A stretch of DNA of 64,000 nt from Dyadobacter sp. UC 10 (GTDB lineage Bacteria > Bacteroidota > Bacteroidia > Cytophagales > Spirosomataceae). The stretch lies in assembly GCF_008369915.1 (NCBI RefSeq), contig NZ_VSRN01000001.1, forward strand, positions 2,202,001 through 2,266,000, read 5' to 3'. Position numbers and translations under genes: made by a program. Under the pieces are notes generated by a model, which was not told the DNA's origin, did no database searches, and saw nothing but the letters and a program-made list of their open reading frames with translations. Shown one piece after another: positions 8,407 through 16,943 of the stretch; within the stretch, counting starts at the first letter, position 1, and every line of letters begins with the position of its first letter.

Positions 8407-9600
8407 ATGAAAAAACACATAGAGCGGCTGCACCAGATCGCCAGCAGTGAGTCCAGGCGCATTATCGGATTAATGTCCGGAACTTCGCTCGACGGGCTGG
8501 ATATTGCACTCTGTCATATTCAAAAAAGCGGCACTGAAACTGCGCTGACCCTCGAAAAGTTTACGACGATACCTTACGAAGACCAGTTCAGGGACCAGAT
8601 CAGAACGGTATTCGCGAAACGGGAAATCGACTTTCAGCAACTCGTACTGCTTAATCCATACATTGGTTTGGTGCACGGGAAGATGATTAAGGAAACGCTG
8701 GAAAACTGGAATATTCAGACTTCCAATATTGACCTGATTGCTAGTCACGGACAAACCGTTTTTCACGCGCCGCAAAAACAGCATAACCTGACCGACTTCC
8801 CGAATGCGACATTGCAAATCGGTGACGGCGATCATATTGCTGTGGAAACGGGCATTATTACGATCAGTGATTTCAGGCAAAAGCATATTGCTGCGGGTGG
8901 CGAAGGCGCACCGCTGGCTGTTTACGGTGATTATTATTTGTTTTCAAAAAAAGGGGAAAACCGCGTTCTGCTGAATATGGGCGGTATTGCCAACTTCACT
9001 TACCTACCCGGACATTTGGAGGCAGCCGCAGTTTTCACAACCGATACCGGCCCAGGCAACACATTACTGGACTATTTTACGCGAAAGCTTTTCGATAAAC
9101 CCTATGACGAAAACGGCGCGATCGCTGCGAGCGGTTTGGTCAATGAATTGCTTCTGAGTGAATTAAAATCGCTGCCATTTTTCAATCTGCCTTTTCCTAA
9201 AACGACCGGACCGGAAGTATTTAATTTCGAATATGTAGAAACTGCTATTCAGAAAACCGGTTTATCTTCGCTCTCAAACGCCGACCTGATCGCCACGCTG
9301 ACGCGGCTGAGTGCGGATACCATTTCAGATGCGATTTTACGAACACTTGAAAAAGACGAGAAATACCACATTTACGCCAGCGGCGGCGGCGCGCACAACC
9401 CGGTACTGATGCAGGCAATCAGTCTGAATTTGAATCACGAAGTTGGTTTGATCGATGAATTGGGCGTTTCTGGCGACGCGAAGGAAGCCGTTTTATTTGC
9501 TGTACTGGCCAATGAAACTGTTGCCGGAATGCATTCGGATTTTGGTAAAAAGGAAGGAGTACCGTCCATTTCAATGGGTAAAATTTCATTTCCGGGTTGA
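8407..9600 (+). CDS. anmK: Anhydro-N-acetylmuramic acid kinase AnmK
   Basis: It converts anhydro-N-acetylmuramic acid, released in cell wall recycling, to N-acetylmuramate 6-phosphate using ATP. The 397 residues contain the ASKHA-fold phosphate loop GLMSGTSLDGLDIALC near residue 21, ASHGQTVFHAP near 116, and the region FTTDTGPGNTLLDYF. The C-terminal ASGGGAHNPVLMQAI is the adenosine-binding motif. Length is normal, although many relatives lack the first 18 residues (a helical lead-in). It is followed 42 bases later by the L-2-hydroxyglutarate oxidase gene. Confidence 0.93.
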   Translation: MKKHIERLHQIASSESRRIIGLMSGTSLDGLDIALCHIQKSGTETALTLEKFTTIPYEDQFRDQIRTVFAKREIDFQQLVLLNPYIGLVHGKMIKETLENWNIQTSNIDLIASHGQTVFHAPQKQHNLTDFPNATLQIGDGDHIAVETGIITISDFRQKHIAAGGEGAPLAVYGDYYLFSKKGENRVLLNMGGIANFTYLPGHLEAAAVFTTDTGPGNTLLDYFTRKLFDKPYDENGAIAASGLVNELLLSELKSLPFFNLPFPKTTGPEVFNFEYVETAIQKTGLSSLSNADLIATLTRLSADTISDAILRTLEKDEKYHIYASGGGAHNPVLMQAISLNLNHEVGLIDELGVSGDAKEAVLFAVLANETVAGMHSDFGKKEGVPSISMGKISFPG

Positions 9601-9642
9601 TTTTACTCAATACTTAAATTTCTATTGAACAAGGTTTCATAC

Positions 9643-10842
9643 ATGTACGATATCACAATCATCGGTGGCGGGATCGTCGGCCTCGCCACCGCGTTTCGCA
9701 TCAAGGAACAAAGGCCCGCATTGAAAGTTTTGCTGCTCGAAAAGGAAAACGAAGTAGCGAAGCACCAGACCGGTCACAACAGCGGCGTGATCCATTCCGG
9801 GCTTTATTACAAGCCCGGCAGCCTGAAAGCGACCAATTGTATTCGTGGCTACCAAATGCTGCTCGACTTCTGCAACCGGGAAAATGTGCCTTACGATCTG
9901 TGCGGAAAAATCGTGGTCGCCACCAGCGAGGAGCAGCGGCCATTGCTTAGGAATTTGTTCGAGCGCGGAAACCATAACGGACTGACTGAAAACCGGATGA
10001 TATCACAAGGTGAAATCCGCGAAATTGAGCCGCATGTGAAAGGTCTGGAAGGAATATGGGTGCCTTATACCGGTATCATTGATTATAAAACGGTTTGTGA
10101 GAAATACGCAGAGATTGTGCGAAAACTGGACGGAGAGATTCGTTTTGGCGAAAAAGTAACGGATGTTCGCAGTAAAACAACGCACTCCGAAGTAGTATCT
10201 GCAAGCGGGAAAGTTTTCGAAACAAAACTGATCGTGAACTGCGCGGGACTTTATTCCGACAAAGTTGCGCAACTGACACAGCCTGATGATATCAAAGTCA
10301 GAATTATTCCATTCCGCGGCGAATACTATAAGATAAAACCAGAAAAGCATTACCTCGTCAAAAATCTTATCTATCCGGTACCGGATCCTAATTTTCCATT
10401 CCTCGGCGTGCATTTCACGCGTATGATAGAAGGTGGAATCGAGGCGGGGCCAAATGCCGTTTTCGCATTCCGCCGCGAAGGTTACGACAAGCTGGATATC
10501 AATTTCCCTGAATTAATGGAATCTCTCGTATGGCCCGGCTTCCGGAAAGTGGCGATGAAATACTGGAAAACAGGAATGGGAGAATATTACCGCTCATTTT
10601 CAAAAGCCGCTTTTACCAAAGCATTACAGGGACTAATCCCCGAAATTCAAAGCGACGACCTTATTCCGGGAGGCGCCGGGGTACGCGCTCAGGCTTGTGA
10701 TTATGACGGAGGGTTGCTTGATGATTTTTCTATTATCGAGAATAAGAATGCAATCAACGTCTGCAACGCGCCCTCGCCGGCTGCGACTTCGTCACTCTCA
10801 ATCGGGCAAACCGTTTCCGAAAGAGTTTTAGCGCGGATTTAG
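9643..10842 (+). CDS. lhgO: L-2-hydroxyglutarate oxidase/dehydrogenase LhgO
   Basis: An FAD enzyme of the DAO family that oxidises L-2-hydroxyglutarate to 2-oxoglutarate and passes electrons to oxygen or quinone. The ATG at 9643 places the Rossmann motif ITIIGGGIVGLATAFR at the very N-terminus, as usual. A TTG 18 bases upstream is in frame but adds nothing conserved. Other family marks are KHQTGHNSGVIHSGLYYKPGSLKA and the C-terminal PGGAGVRAQACDYDGGLLDDF. Length (399 residues) is normal. An AAGG lies about 10 bases upstream as a weak ribosome site. Its stop is followed within 10 bases by a REP-like palindrome. Confidence 0.92.
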   Translation: MYDITIIGGGIVGLATAFRIKEQRPALKVLLLEKENEVAKHQTGHNSGVIHSGLYYKPGSLKATNCIRGYQMLLDFCNRENVPYDLCGKIVVATSEEQRPLLRNLFERGNHNGLTENRMISQGEIREIEPHVKGLEGIWVPYTGIIDYKTVCEKYAEIVRKLDGEIRFGEKVTDVRSKTTHSEVVSASGKVFETKLIVNCAGLYSDKVAQLTQPDDIKVRIIPFRGEYYKIKPEKHYLVKNLIYPVPDPNFPFLGVHFTRMIEGGIEAGPNAVFAFRREGYDKLDINFPELMESLVWPGFRKVAMKYWKTGMGEYYRSFSKAAFTKALQGLIPEIQSDDLIPGGAGVRAQACDYDGGLLDDFSIIENKNAINVCNAPSPAATSSLSIGQTVSERVLARI

Positions 10843-10851
10843 TTTCAATCG

Positions 10852-10871
10852 CCGTCGACTTAAGTCGACGG
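10852..10871. repeat. REP-like perfect 20-bp palindrome
   Basis: CCGTCGACTTAAGTCGACGG is its own reverse complement and is followed by TAAGTGATT. Related elements are at 10981-11000 and 51790-51809, each followed by a TAATTGATT-like tail. It lies directly behind the lhgO stop. Confidence 0.75.
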
Positions 10872-10980
10872 TAAGTGATTAAAAAGATTTAAGCTTGTGG
10901 AGTTTTAAAGTTTCTGGCTTGGTTGGTGCCTCCTACTGCGACTAGGGTTAACTTTCCTTAATTGGTTGGCTAGTTCCTTT

Positions 10981-11000
10981 CCCCCGACTGAAGTCGCGGG
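10981..11000. repeat. REP-like imperfect palindrome
   Basis: CCCCCGACTGAAGTCGCGGG followed by TAATTGATT. It shares the GACT-NAAGTCG centre and the tail with the element at 10852, so it is a second, degraded copy in the same gap. Confidence 0.6.
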
Positions 11001-11022
11001 TAATTGATTAAATTTTCTTCTT

Positions 11023-11037
11023 GTCGAGATTTTCGAC
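11023..11037. repeat. GTCGAGATTTTCGAC hairpin, copy 1
   Basis: A 15-base inverted repeat (GTCGA / TCGAC) lies 20 bases before the small gene at 11058. A near-identical copy (GTCGAGATATTCGAC) lies just behind that gene at 11290-11304, so the gene is bracketed by the two. Confidence 0.6.
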
Positions 11038-11057
11038 TTTTTATTTATCTTTGAGAA

Positions 11058-11270
11058 ATGAAAAAGTTTGCTTCGCTTTCGGAAGCCTTTGAATGGTGGT
11101 GCAAAAGTGTCTATCCTGGCCTTGCACCAGATGTCAAGAAAGGTAAGTTCACAAGTGCCTGGAAAGACTTTACCTACAAGCAAGGGATATCTGACAAAAG
11201 AATGAAAGAAGTCTTATCAAAATTTGGTGATGTAAACGTCGAAACCGTTGTAACGTTTAAGCCAAAATAA
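11058..11270 (+). CDS. Small hypothetical protein, 70 residues
   Basis: I do not recognise this protein. It is basic, soluble and mostly helical, opens MKKFASLSEAFEWWCKSVYPG, and ends in a short basic tail (VVTFKPK). The codon pattern looks like that of the neighbours. The start ATG follows a T-rich leader (TTTTTATTTATCTTTGAGAA) that contains a possible -7 element (TATCTTTG, 11046-11053, five bases before the start). It stands alone, bracketed by two copies of a 15-base hairpin (11023 and 11290). That layout would fit a self-regulated gene or a small mobile cassette, but nothing proves either. Confidence 0.6.
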   Translation: MKKFASLSEAFEWWCKSVYPGLAPDVKKGKFTSAWKDFTYKQGISDKRMKEVLSKFGDVNVETVVTFKPK

Positions 11271-11284
11271 AAAAATTTTAATCA

Positions 11285-11309
11285 AATTAGTCGAGATATT
11301 CGACTAATT
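11285..11309 (+). terminator. Hairpin after small gene, contains GTCGAGATATTCGAC copy 2
   Basis: A 10-bp stem AATTAGTCGA / TCGACTAATT with a 5-base loop lies 15 bases behind the stop. There is no long T run after it, so termination would be weak. The core repeats the hairpin upstream of the gene. Confidence 0.5.
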
Positions 11310-11398
11310 ATTAGAAAGAAAAAACCCGGATGCATCTGTCGCCAAACTTCGTCACCCGGGCCAGTTTAATCAATTAACAATCAAACTTTCGTAAATGT

Positions 11399-11665
11399 AT
11401 GAACACATTTCAGAATTCTACAAACTGTCCAGCGAATTGTACAAAAATCCATCTATCGGAAACACAGCAAGCCTTGTTGCAGAATGTGCGCGACTTCTTC
11501 CTGACCGATAAATGCTCCGAGATCATCGGTTCAATGAATGAACTGGTAGAGGCGCTTTTGTTTAGTAAAGACCTGGAAAACATAACTCCTGCAATGCGGG
11601 TCGATATTGCCAATCAGCTGAGAGCAGTAACACTGATTTCGAAGTTGAATGAGGGCCGCTTTTAG
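11399..11665 (+). CDS. Small hypothetical protein, 88 residues
   Basis: I do not recognise this protein. It appears all-helical and soluble, with Cys residues near the N-terminus (NCPANCTKIHLS) and the stretch IIGSMNELVEALLFSKDLENITPAMRVDIANQLRAVTLISKL. The second half could be a dimerising helical hairpin. The ATG at 11399 is preceded by AAACTTTCGTAAATGT, without a Shine-Dalgarno site. It is monocistronic: upstream is a hairpin region and downstream are the inverted word repeats and the terminator shared with the convergent permease gene. Confidence 0.65.
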   Translation: MNTFQNSTNCPANCTKIHLSETQQALLQNVRDFFLTDKCSEIIGSMNELVEALLFSKDLENITPAMRVDIANQLRAVTLISKLNEGRF

Positions 11666-11785
11666 CTGTTGGCTATTAGCTGTTAGGTAATTTTTAGGGT
11701 CACAAAAAAGTCGTGGCCATTTCTTGCGAAACAACCACGACTTAATATTACTAATAGAACTTAAGAGCTAAAAGCTAACAGCCAA
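11663..11785. repeat. Inverted word repeat, AGCTGTTGGCTATTAGC family
   Basis: The left arm (about 11663-11688, TTAGCTGTTGGCTATTAGC) and right arm (about 11764-11785, AGAGCTAAAAGCTAACAGCC) are inverted relative to each other and enclose the permease terminator. The words match those at 551-585 and 28531-28642. The left arm overlaps the stop codon of the 88-residue gene. Confidence 0.65.
11702..11743 (-). terminator. Terminator of amino acid permease gene
   Basis: Read on the minus strand, a 9-bp stem AAGTCGTGG / CCACGACTT with an 18-base loop is followed by a run of T. It sits 47 bases behind the permease stop. Confidence 0.7.
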
Positions 11786-11789
11786 GCCC

Positions 11790-13241
11790 CTACTCATGCC
11801 CTATCTTGCTATTTTTCTTTCCATACCCAAAATAAATTGCAAGCCCTATTGCAAGCCACAAGGCAAGGCGGTACCAGCTTTCAATCGGTAGTGAGTACAT
11901 CAGATACAAACAAACTACAATCCCCATAATCGGCACGAATGGTACCAAAGGTGTGCGGAAGGAGCGATGCAGCTCTGGTCTTTTTACACGTAACATCCAG
12001 ACACCGACGCAAACCAAACAGAATGCAAACAATGTCCCTATACTCACCATGTGCCCCAGGTCACTCACAGGAACAAGTCCGGCGAAAATGCTTACAAAGG
12101 CCATGAAAAATATGTTCGTTTTGAAAGGTGTTTTGAATCTAGGATGCACCTCGCTGAAAAATTTAGGCAGCAGCCCGTCTTTGCTCATCGAATAGAAAAC
12201 GCGGCTTTGTCCCAAAAGCATGACGAGCATTACCGAAGTATATCCAGCCAGGATCGCAATGATCAATGCCGTTTGCAAAGAGTCATAGCCCGTTTTGGCA
12301 AATGCAGTAGCTGCTGGTTTGGCATCGTTTGCAAATTCTGTATACTTCACCAAGCCCGTCATCACGTGCGCGAAAAGCACGTATAAGATCGTACAAACCA
12401 CCAAAGAACCCAGGATACCGATCGGCATTCCTTTTTGCGGATTTTTAGCTTCCTGCGCGGCTGTTGAAACCGCGTCGAACCCAATGAATGCAAAGAACAC
12501 CACCGCGGCTCCCGTAGCAATACCCGACCAGCCGAAGTTCTCATAAGCTCCTGTGTTTTCAGGGATATAAGGCACGTAATTGTCAGGGTTAATATGGCTC
12601 CAACCCAAGCCAATAAATATCAGCACAACTGCCACTTTAAGTACTACCAGGAGATTGTTAAGGAATGCGGATCCTTCCGTACCACGGATCAAAAGAAGTG
12701 AAAGCAGGCACACGATCAGGATCGCAGGCAGGTTCACAATTCCGTTATCAATAATGGTTCCATCGCTGAGTGTAACTACTTCAAAAGGCGAGCAGACCAA
12801 CTGCGTAGGGAGGTGAATATCAAATTTACTCAGGAACTCGAGCAGGTACCTGGACCAGCTTACTGAAACCGTAGCTGCTCCCAGGGCATATTCCAGAACC
12901 AAATCCCAGCCGATAATCCAGGCTACGAATTCGCCCATGGTGGCGTAAGAATAGGTGTAGGCACTTCCGGCGATCGGGATCATGGAAGCAAATTCTGCGT
13001 AGCAAAGGCCGGCAAAACCGCAGCCTACCGCGGCAAGTATAAATGAAATGGTTACTGCGGGTCCTGAGTGTTCCGCGGCGGCAATACCTGTTAAAGAGAA
13101 GAGTCCCGCACCGATAATGGCGCCAATTCCTAATGCTACCAAACTCGCTGATCCCAGGGATCTTTTCAGCTGGTTAGCTTCGCCTGTTGATTCACTCAAT
13201 AATTTTTCAATGGGCTTTTTAACCCATAATTGATTTGCCAT
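11790..13241 (-). CDS. APC-family amino acid permease
   Basis: A 483-residue inner membrane transporter of the amino acid-polyamine-organocation superfamily, nearest to the cationic amino acid/YfnA group. About twelve membrane spans are visible. The first carries the substrate-site motif VALGIGAIIGAGLFSLTG (near residue 35), and GSAYTYSYATMGEFVAWIIGWDLVLEYALG follows near residue 95. The sixth-span region has VVFFAFIGFDAVSTAAQEAKNPQKGMPIGI, another hallmark. The substrate cannot be told from sequence alone. The N-terminal cytoplasmic stretch (KPIEKLLSES) is typical of Bacteroidota homologues. It is monocistronic, with terminators on both sides. Confidence 0.9.
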   Translation of the reverse strand: MANQLWVKKPIEKLLSESTGEANQLKRSLGSASLVALGIGAIIGAGLFSLTGIAAAEHSGPAVTISFILAAVGCGFAGLCYAEFASMIPIAGSAYTYSYATMGEFVAWIIGWDLVLEYALGAATVSVSWSRYLLEFLSKFDIHLPTQLVCSPFEVVTLSDGTIIDNGIVNLPAILIVCLLSLLLIRGTEGSAFLNNLLVVLKVAVVLIFIGLGWSHINPDNYVPYIPENTGAYENFGWSGIATGAAVVFFAFIGFDAVSTAAQEAKNPQKGMPIGILGSLVVCTILYVLFAHVMTGLVKYTEFANDAKPAATAFAKTGYDSLQTALIIAILAGYTSVMLVMLLGQSRVFYSMSKDGLLPKFFSEVHPRFKTPFKTNIFFMAFVSIFAGLVPVSDLGHMVSIGTLFAFCLVCVGVWMLRVKRPELHRSFRTPLVPFVPIMGIVVCLYLMYSLPIESWYRLALWLAIGLAIYFGYGKKNSKIGHE

Positions 13242-13317
13242 AAGCTCTTTGTTGTAGTTATATGAACATCTTATAAAACTAAAAGAAAATTTGCTAATAA
13301 CTTGTCAAGACAAAATA

Positions 13318-13350
13318 AAAAAAGGGATAGCACAATGCTAACCCTTTTTT
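13318..13350 (-). terminator. Terminator after secDF (bidirectional)
   Basis: A long stem (AAAAAAGGGATAGCA paired with TGCTAACCCTTTTTT, one mismatch, 3-base loop) has a poly-A flank on one side and a poly-T flank on the other. It ends secDF 12 bases behind its stop. Confidence 0.85.
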
Positions 13351-13361
13351 CTTCTAACTTT

Positions 13362-16328
13362 TTACGCTTTAACTTTCTTGGTTGCTGTCGGCGCAGTCTC
13401 TGCTGCCGCCAATGCAGGCTCTTTCTTTTGGTCGCGCTGCAGAAGGTCAACCACGATCGGTGCCGCCACGAACAGCGAAGAGTAGGTACCTACGATTACC
13501 CCAAGCAGCATACAGAATGTAAATCCGCGGATCACCGCTCCTCCGAATATCATCAGAACAATCAGTACGAGGATTACCGAGATACCCGTTACCGCAGTAC
13601 GGCTTAAAGTACTGTTCAAGGCGTTGTTGATAACCGTCGGCAGGCTCTGCCCGCGTGACTTGTCATCTGCCAGGTAATCACGGATACGGTCATAAATTAC
13701 AACGGTATCGTTCATTGAGTAACCGATCATCGTCAAAATCGCACCAATAAATGCCTGATCGATGTCCAGTGACCATGGTAGCCAGCCGTTAAACAAAGAG
13801 AAAACAGCCAGAATGATCACCACGTCATGCGCAAGGGATACAACCGCACCATAACTGAAAGCAACCCTTTTGAAACGGATCAGGATGTAAATAAAGTTGG
13901 CAGCAAGAGCCAGGAGTACCGCGTAAATCGCCGACCACAAAGTATCATTCGCCATCGTAGGTCCTACTTTGTTTGAACTTACGATCTTGGCAGGGTTACC
14001 GTTGATCTTTTTAACCGCCTCCATAATCTTTGCCTCGGCCCGCTGATCTGCATCAGGCGTCGTTTCTTCGATCAGGTATGCCGTTGTAATTTTCACCTGA
14101 TCCTGACCGCCAAAAGTTTTCACCTCTGTTGCAGAACCCAGTGTTTCGTCCATTTTGTCACGCAGATCATCCGCATCGACTTTACTTTCAAAACGAACCA
14201 CATAAGAACGGCCGCCTTTGAAATCAATACCTAATCCAAAACCTTTAAATATGAACGAACCAATTCCGATCGCGATAATTACACTGGAAATAATGTAAAA
14301 ACGACGACGCTGAGACACGAAATCGAAGTCGTTGTCTTTGAACCAGTTCTTTGTCAGACCGGTATAAAAGTTGAAAGTTTTACCCTTTTTAATCTGATAT
14401 TCAAGCAGCAAACGGGTTATGAAAATCGCGGTGAAAAGGGATGTAAGCAAACCTAAAACCAGCGTAGTCGCAAAGCCAAGTACCAATCCGGTTCCAAATG
14501 TGTAAAGGATAATACCAGTCAAAAGCGTAGTTACGTTCGAGTCAATGATCGCACTCAATGAATGCTTGAAACCGTCACGAACCGCCTGTACGAATGGTTT
14601 TCCTTCCTCGATTTCCGCTTTGATACCTTCATAGATCAGTACGTTGGCATCCACCGCCATACCGATCGAAAGCACGATACCGGCAATACCCGAAAGCGTC
14701 AATACCGCACCCAGAGATGCCATAATACCCATCAGGAAGAACAGGTTGATCAGCAAAGCGATATCAGCGATCCAACCCGCCTTGCTGTAATAAGCAACCA
14801 TAAACACCAGTACGATCAACAAACCAACTGCCGAAGACAGCAAACCATCATTGATCGCCTCAGCACCCAGTGAAGAACCTACAACAGCCTCCTCCACAAT
14901 GTGAGTTGGCGCAGGTAACTTACCAGCTTTCAACACATTAGACATATCTTTTGTCTCTTCCACTGTGAAGCTACCCGTAATGCTTGAGTTACCATTGGGA
15001 ATTTCTCCCTGTACCGTCGGCGCAGTGTAAACCAGGTTATCGATAATGATAGCAACCGGGCGGCCAATGCTGCGGGCAGTCAGTGAGCGCCATTTACGAG
15101 CGCCCTCTCCATTCATACGCATAGTTACTTCCGGACGACCGCTTTCGTCGTAATCGTGTGTGGCATCTACGATCACGTCACCTTCCATGGCAGCCTCACC
15201 ATTTTGTTTTTTGATAAAATACAATGGCAGGATCAATTGGTTATCTCCGGCAGCAGTTCCTTTACGGTCCCACATGAAAACAAGGTCAGCCGGGAATAGC
15301 GAGCGTACTTCGGGGCGGCGAAGAATTTCTCCTGCGCGCGCAGTATCTTTCAGATAAACACCCAAACCTTGCGGCATTGGAACAAATAAGCTGGTAAGTG
15401 CAGCAGTTTGCGCTGCAACCGCAGCCGAGTCATTTGCGGTAGAGTCGCTTTTTTGGGCAAGCTGCTCTGCCAATCCGCCAGTGGTCTTCTTGGTAGTGTC
15501 CGCTTTCGCTGTTGTTGCAGCGGCTGGTTTTTTCGCTTTTTCAATCTCCGCCTGCTGCGTCAAATATCTTCCCAAACCTTCCAGACCTGCGCCCAGTTCA
15601 TTGGTCAGATATACTTCGGCAAATTCAAGTTTCGCAGCACCAGACAAAAGCCGACGCACACGCTCAGGGTTATCTACACCTGGTAATTCAACTAAAATAC
15701 GGTTTTGCCCGGGCAGACGCTGGATGTTCGGGTTAGTAACACCGAACTTGTCGATACGCGCCGAGGTAATCTGGAATGCGCGGTCAATAGAACCATTTAC
15801 TTCGGTATTCAGCATTTTAATTACATCCGAGTCTGACGAATTGCTGCTGATCTTGCCGCGGTTGGCACTGGTCGCAAACAGGGAAGCAAGGCTGGTATTA
15901 GGAGCCGCTTCTTTGTAAGCCGCCGCGAAACGGTTGATGAAAGTACTGTTGCTGGCAGCTTTATCCTCGGCCGCTTTTTTCAAAGCGGTCTGGAACGCAG
16001 AGCTGCGTGCATTTCCACCCGCCATTCCTTTTAGAATGTCAGCCGGTGCCACTTCCAACACCACGTGCATACCGCCTTGGAGGTCAAGACCCAGGTTCAG
16101 TTCACGCTCGGTTACCTCTTGTAATGTATGTCCGAGGTAAACTTCTTCGCGCCACAGCGAATCAATGTAGCGTTGTTTTTTTGCGATATCCACTTCCCCT
16201 TTTGCATCGGTCGCGTAGGCAATTGCCTTACTTTTAAAGCTGCGTGATGCAAATGTAAAAGACAGATAATAGACGCTAATGAGGGCGATCACGATGGTAA
16301 GCCCTATTATTCCATTCTTATTAGCCAT
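13362..16328 (-). CDS. secDF: Protein translocase subunit SecDF (fused SecD-SecF)
   Basis: Proton-driven partner of the SecYEG channel that pulls exported proteins across the inner membrane. The 988 residues hold SecD then SecF in one chain, the usual Bacteroidota fusion. SecD: first span at about 8-28, LGLDLQGGMHVVLEV near residue 78, the periplasmic P1 domain, then spans around LSIGMAVDANVLIYEGIKAEIEEG (the D1-D6 motifs). SecF begins near residue 660 with GLGIDFKGGRSYVVRF and ends with MIGYSMNDTVVIYDRIRDYL. A low-complexity Ala/Lys/Thr stretch (about residues 265-315) lies inside the periplasmic part. Monocistronic, with a terminator after it and a 14-bp palindrome upstream. Confidence 0.96.
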   Translation of the reverse strand: MANKNGIIGLTIVIALISVYYLSFTFASRSFKSKAIAYATDAKGEVDIAKKQRYIDSLWREEVYLGHTLQEVTERELNLGLDLQGGMHVVLEVAPADILKGMAGGNARSSAFQTALKKAAEDKAASNSTFINRFAAAYKEAAPNTSLASLFATSANRGKISSNSSDSDVIKMLNTEVNGSIDRAFQITSARIDKFGVTNPNIQRLPGQNRILVELPGVDNPERVRRLLSGAAKLEFAEVYLTNELGAGLEGLGRYLTQQAEIEKAKKPAAATTAKADTTKKTTGGLAEQLAQKSDSTANDSAAVAAQTAALTSLFVPMPQGLGVYLKDTARAGEILRRPEVRSLFPADLVFMWDRKGTAAGDNQLILPLYFIKKQNGEAAMEGDVIVDATHDYDESGRPEVTMRMNGEGARKWRSLTARSIGRPVAIIIDNLVYTAPTVQGEIPNGNSSITGSFTVEETKDMSNVLKAGKLPAPTHIVEEAVVGSSLGAEAINDGLLSSAVGLLIVLVFMVAYYSKAGWIADIALLINLFFLMGIMASLGAVLTLSGIAGIVLSIGMAVDANVLIYEGIKAEIEEGKPFVQAVRDGFKHSLSAIIDSNVTTLLTGIILYTFGTGLVLGFATTLVLGLLTSLFTAIFITRLLLEYQIKKGKTFNFYTGLTKNWFKDNDFDFVSQRRRFYIISSVIIAIGIGSFIFKGFGLGIDFKGGRSYVVRFESKVDADDLRDKMDETLGSATEVKTFGGQDQVKITTAYLIEETTPDADQRAEAKIMEAVKKINGNPAKIVSSNKVGPTMANDTLWSAIYAVLLALAANFIYILIRFKRVAFSYGAVVSLAHDVVIILAVFSLFNGWLPWSLDIDQAFIGAILTMIGYSMNDTVVIYDRIRDYLADDKSRGQSLPTVINNALNSTLSRTAVTGISVILVLIVLMIFGGAVIRGFTFCMLLGVIVGTYSSLFVAAPIVVDLLQRDQKKEPALAAAETAPTATKKVKA

Positions 16329-16380
16329 TATTTTAACAGAAAAAATTTAATTGAAATTCTTGAATAAATGCGGATTGATT

Positions 16381-16394
16381 ACCTGAATTCAGGT
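16381..16394. promoter_or_regulatory. 14-bp perfect palindrome upstream of secDF
   Basis: ACCTGAATTCAGGT is self-complementary and lies 53 bases before the secDF start, in the 127-base gap. It could be an operator for a dimeric regulator. No protein is known to bind it from this sequence alone. Confidence 0.35.
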
Positions 16395-16455
16395 GCCGGG
16401 GATGCTGACAATAAGCCCTTTACAGTAAAAAATACAGCAATTGCCTCCCTTGTAT

Positions 16456-16860
16456 TCAGGGAGCGTTGGTGACTATGAGCCTTCCGAAGATTCGATGGAA
16501 GTAGGAAAACAGGAAAAACGATTCCTGAAAAGTGAATCTGACCGCCAGTTCCCGGGCAACGAAATGCCAGATGGGCTGAGGTGTAAAATAAAAATAATGT
16601 GAGAAATCAAATGAAATGGCCGGCGTGATAACCGCGTCCAGGGACAAGGTACTTACTTTCGCCTCGCCCGGATTAGAAGCCTGCTCTTTGGCGCTTTTCT
16701 GCGCGAATTCCTTGGCCTTACCTGTGTAACTCTGCCCCACTCCCGCATAATCCGACCACGACCGCGCTCCTGCCACCACCAAAAGCATGGCGGCTAGCAT
16801 AAAGCTGATTGTCTGGTTGATAACTCGTTGCGCTTTCACTAATCCGAAAGGGGGTTCCAA
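16456..16860 (-). CDS. Hypothetical membrane or exported protein, 134 residues
   Basis: I do not recognise a family. One hydrophobic segment (TISFMLAAMLLVVAGARSW, about residues 17-35) reads as a signal anchor or uncleaved signal peptide. A polar stretch follows, then an aromatic-rich part (FDFSHYFYFTPQPIWHF and FFLFSYFHRIFGRL) that may be membrane-associated. The listed start is TTG; a GTG seven codons further in would also keep the hydrophobic segment, so the start is uncertain. It follows tssG by 83 bases on the same strand and precedes secDF by 127 bases, so it may be the last gene of the secretion operon or independent. Confidence 0.6.
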   Translation of the reverse strand: MEPPFGLVKAQRVINQTISFMLAAMLLVVAGARSWSDYAGVGQSYTGKAKEFAQKSAKEQASNPGEAKVSTLSLDAVITPAISFDFSHYFYFTPQPIWHFVARELAVRFTFQESFFLFSYFHRIFGRLIVTNAP

Positions 16861-16943
16861 ATGAACCGCAAATTTTGATTTAAAAATTTACAATACCAAA
16901 CTATTTTTCAACCGCAATTTGTATCAACTTTCAAATAATTATT

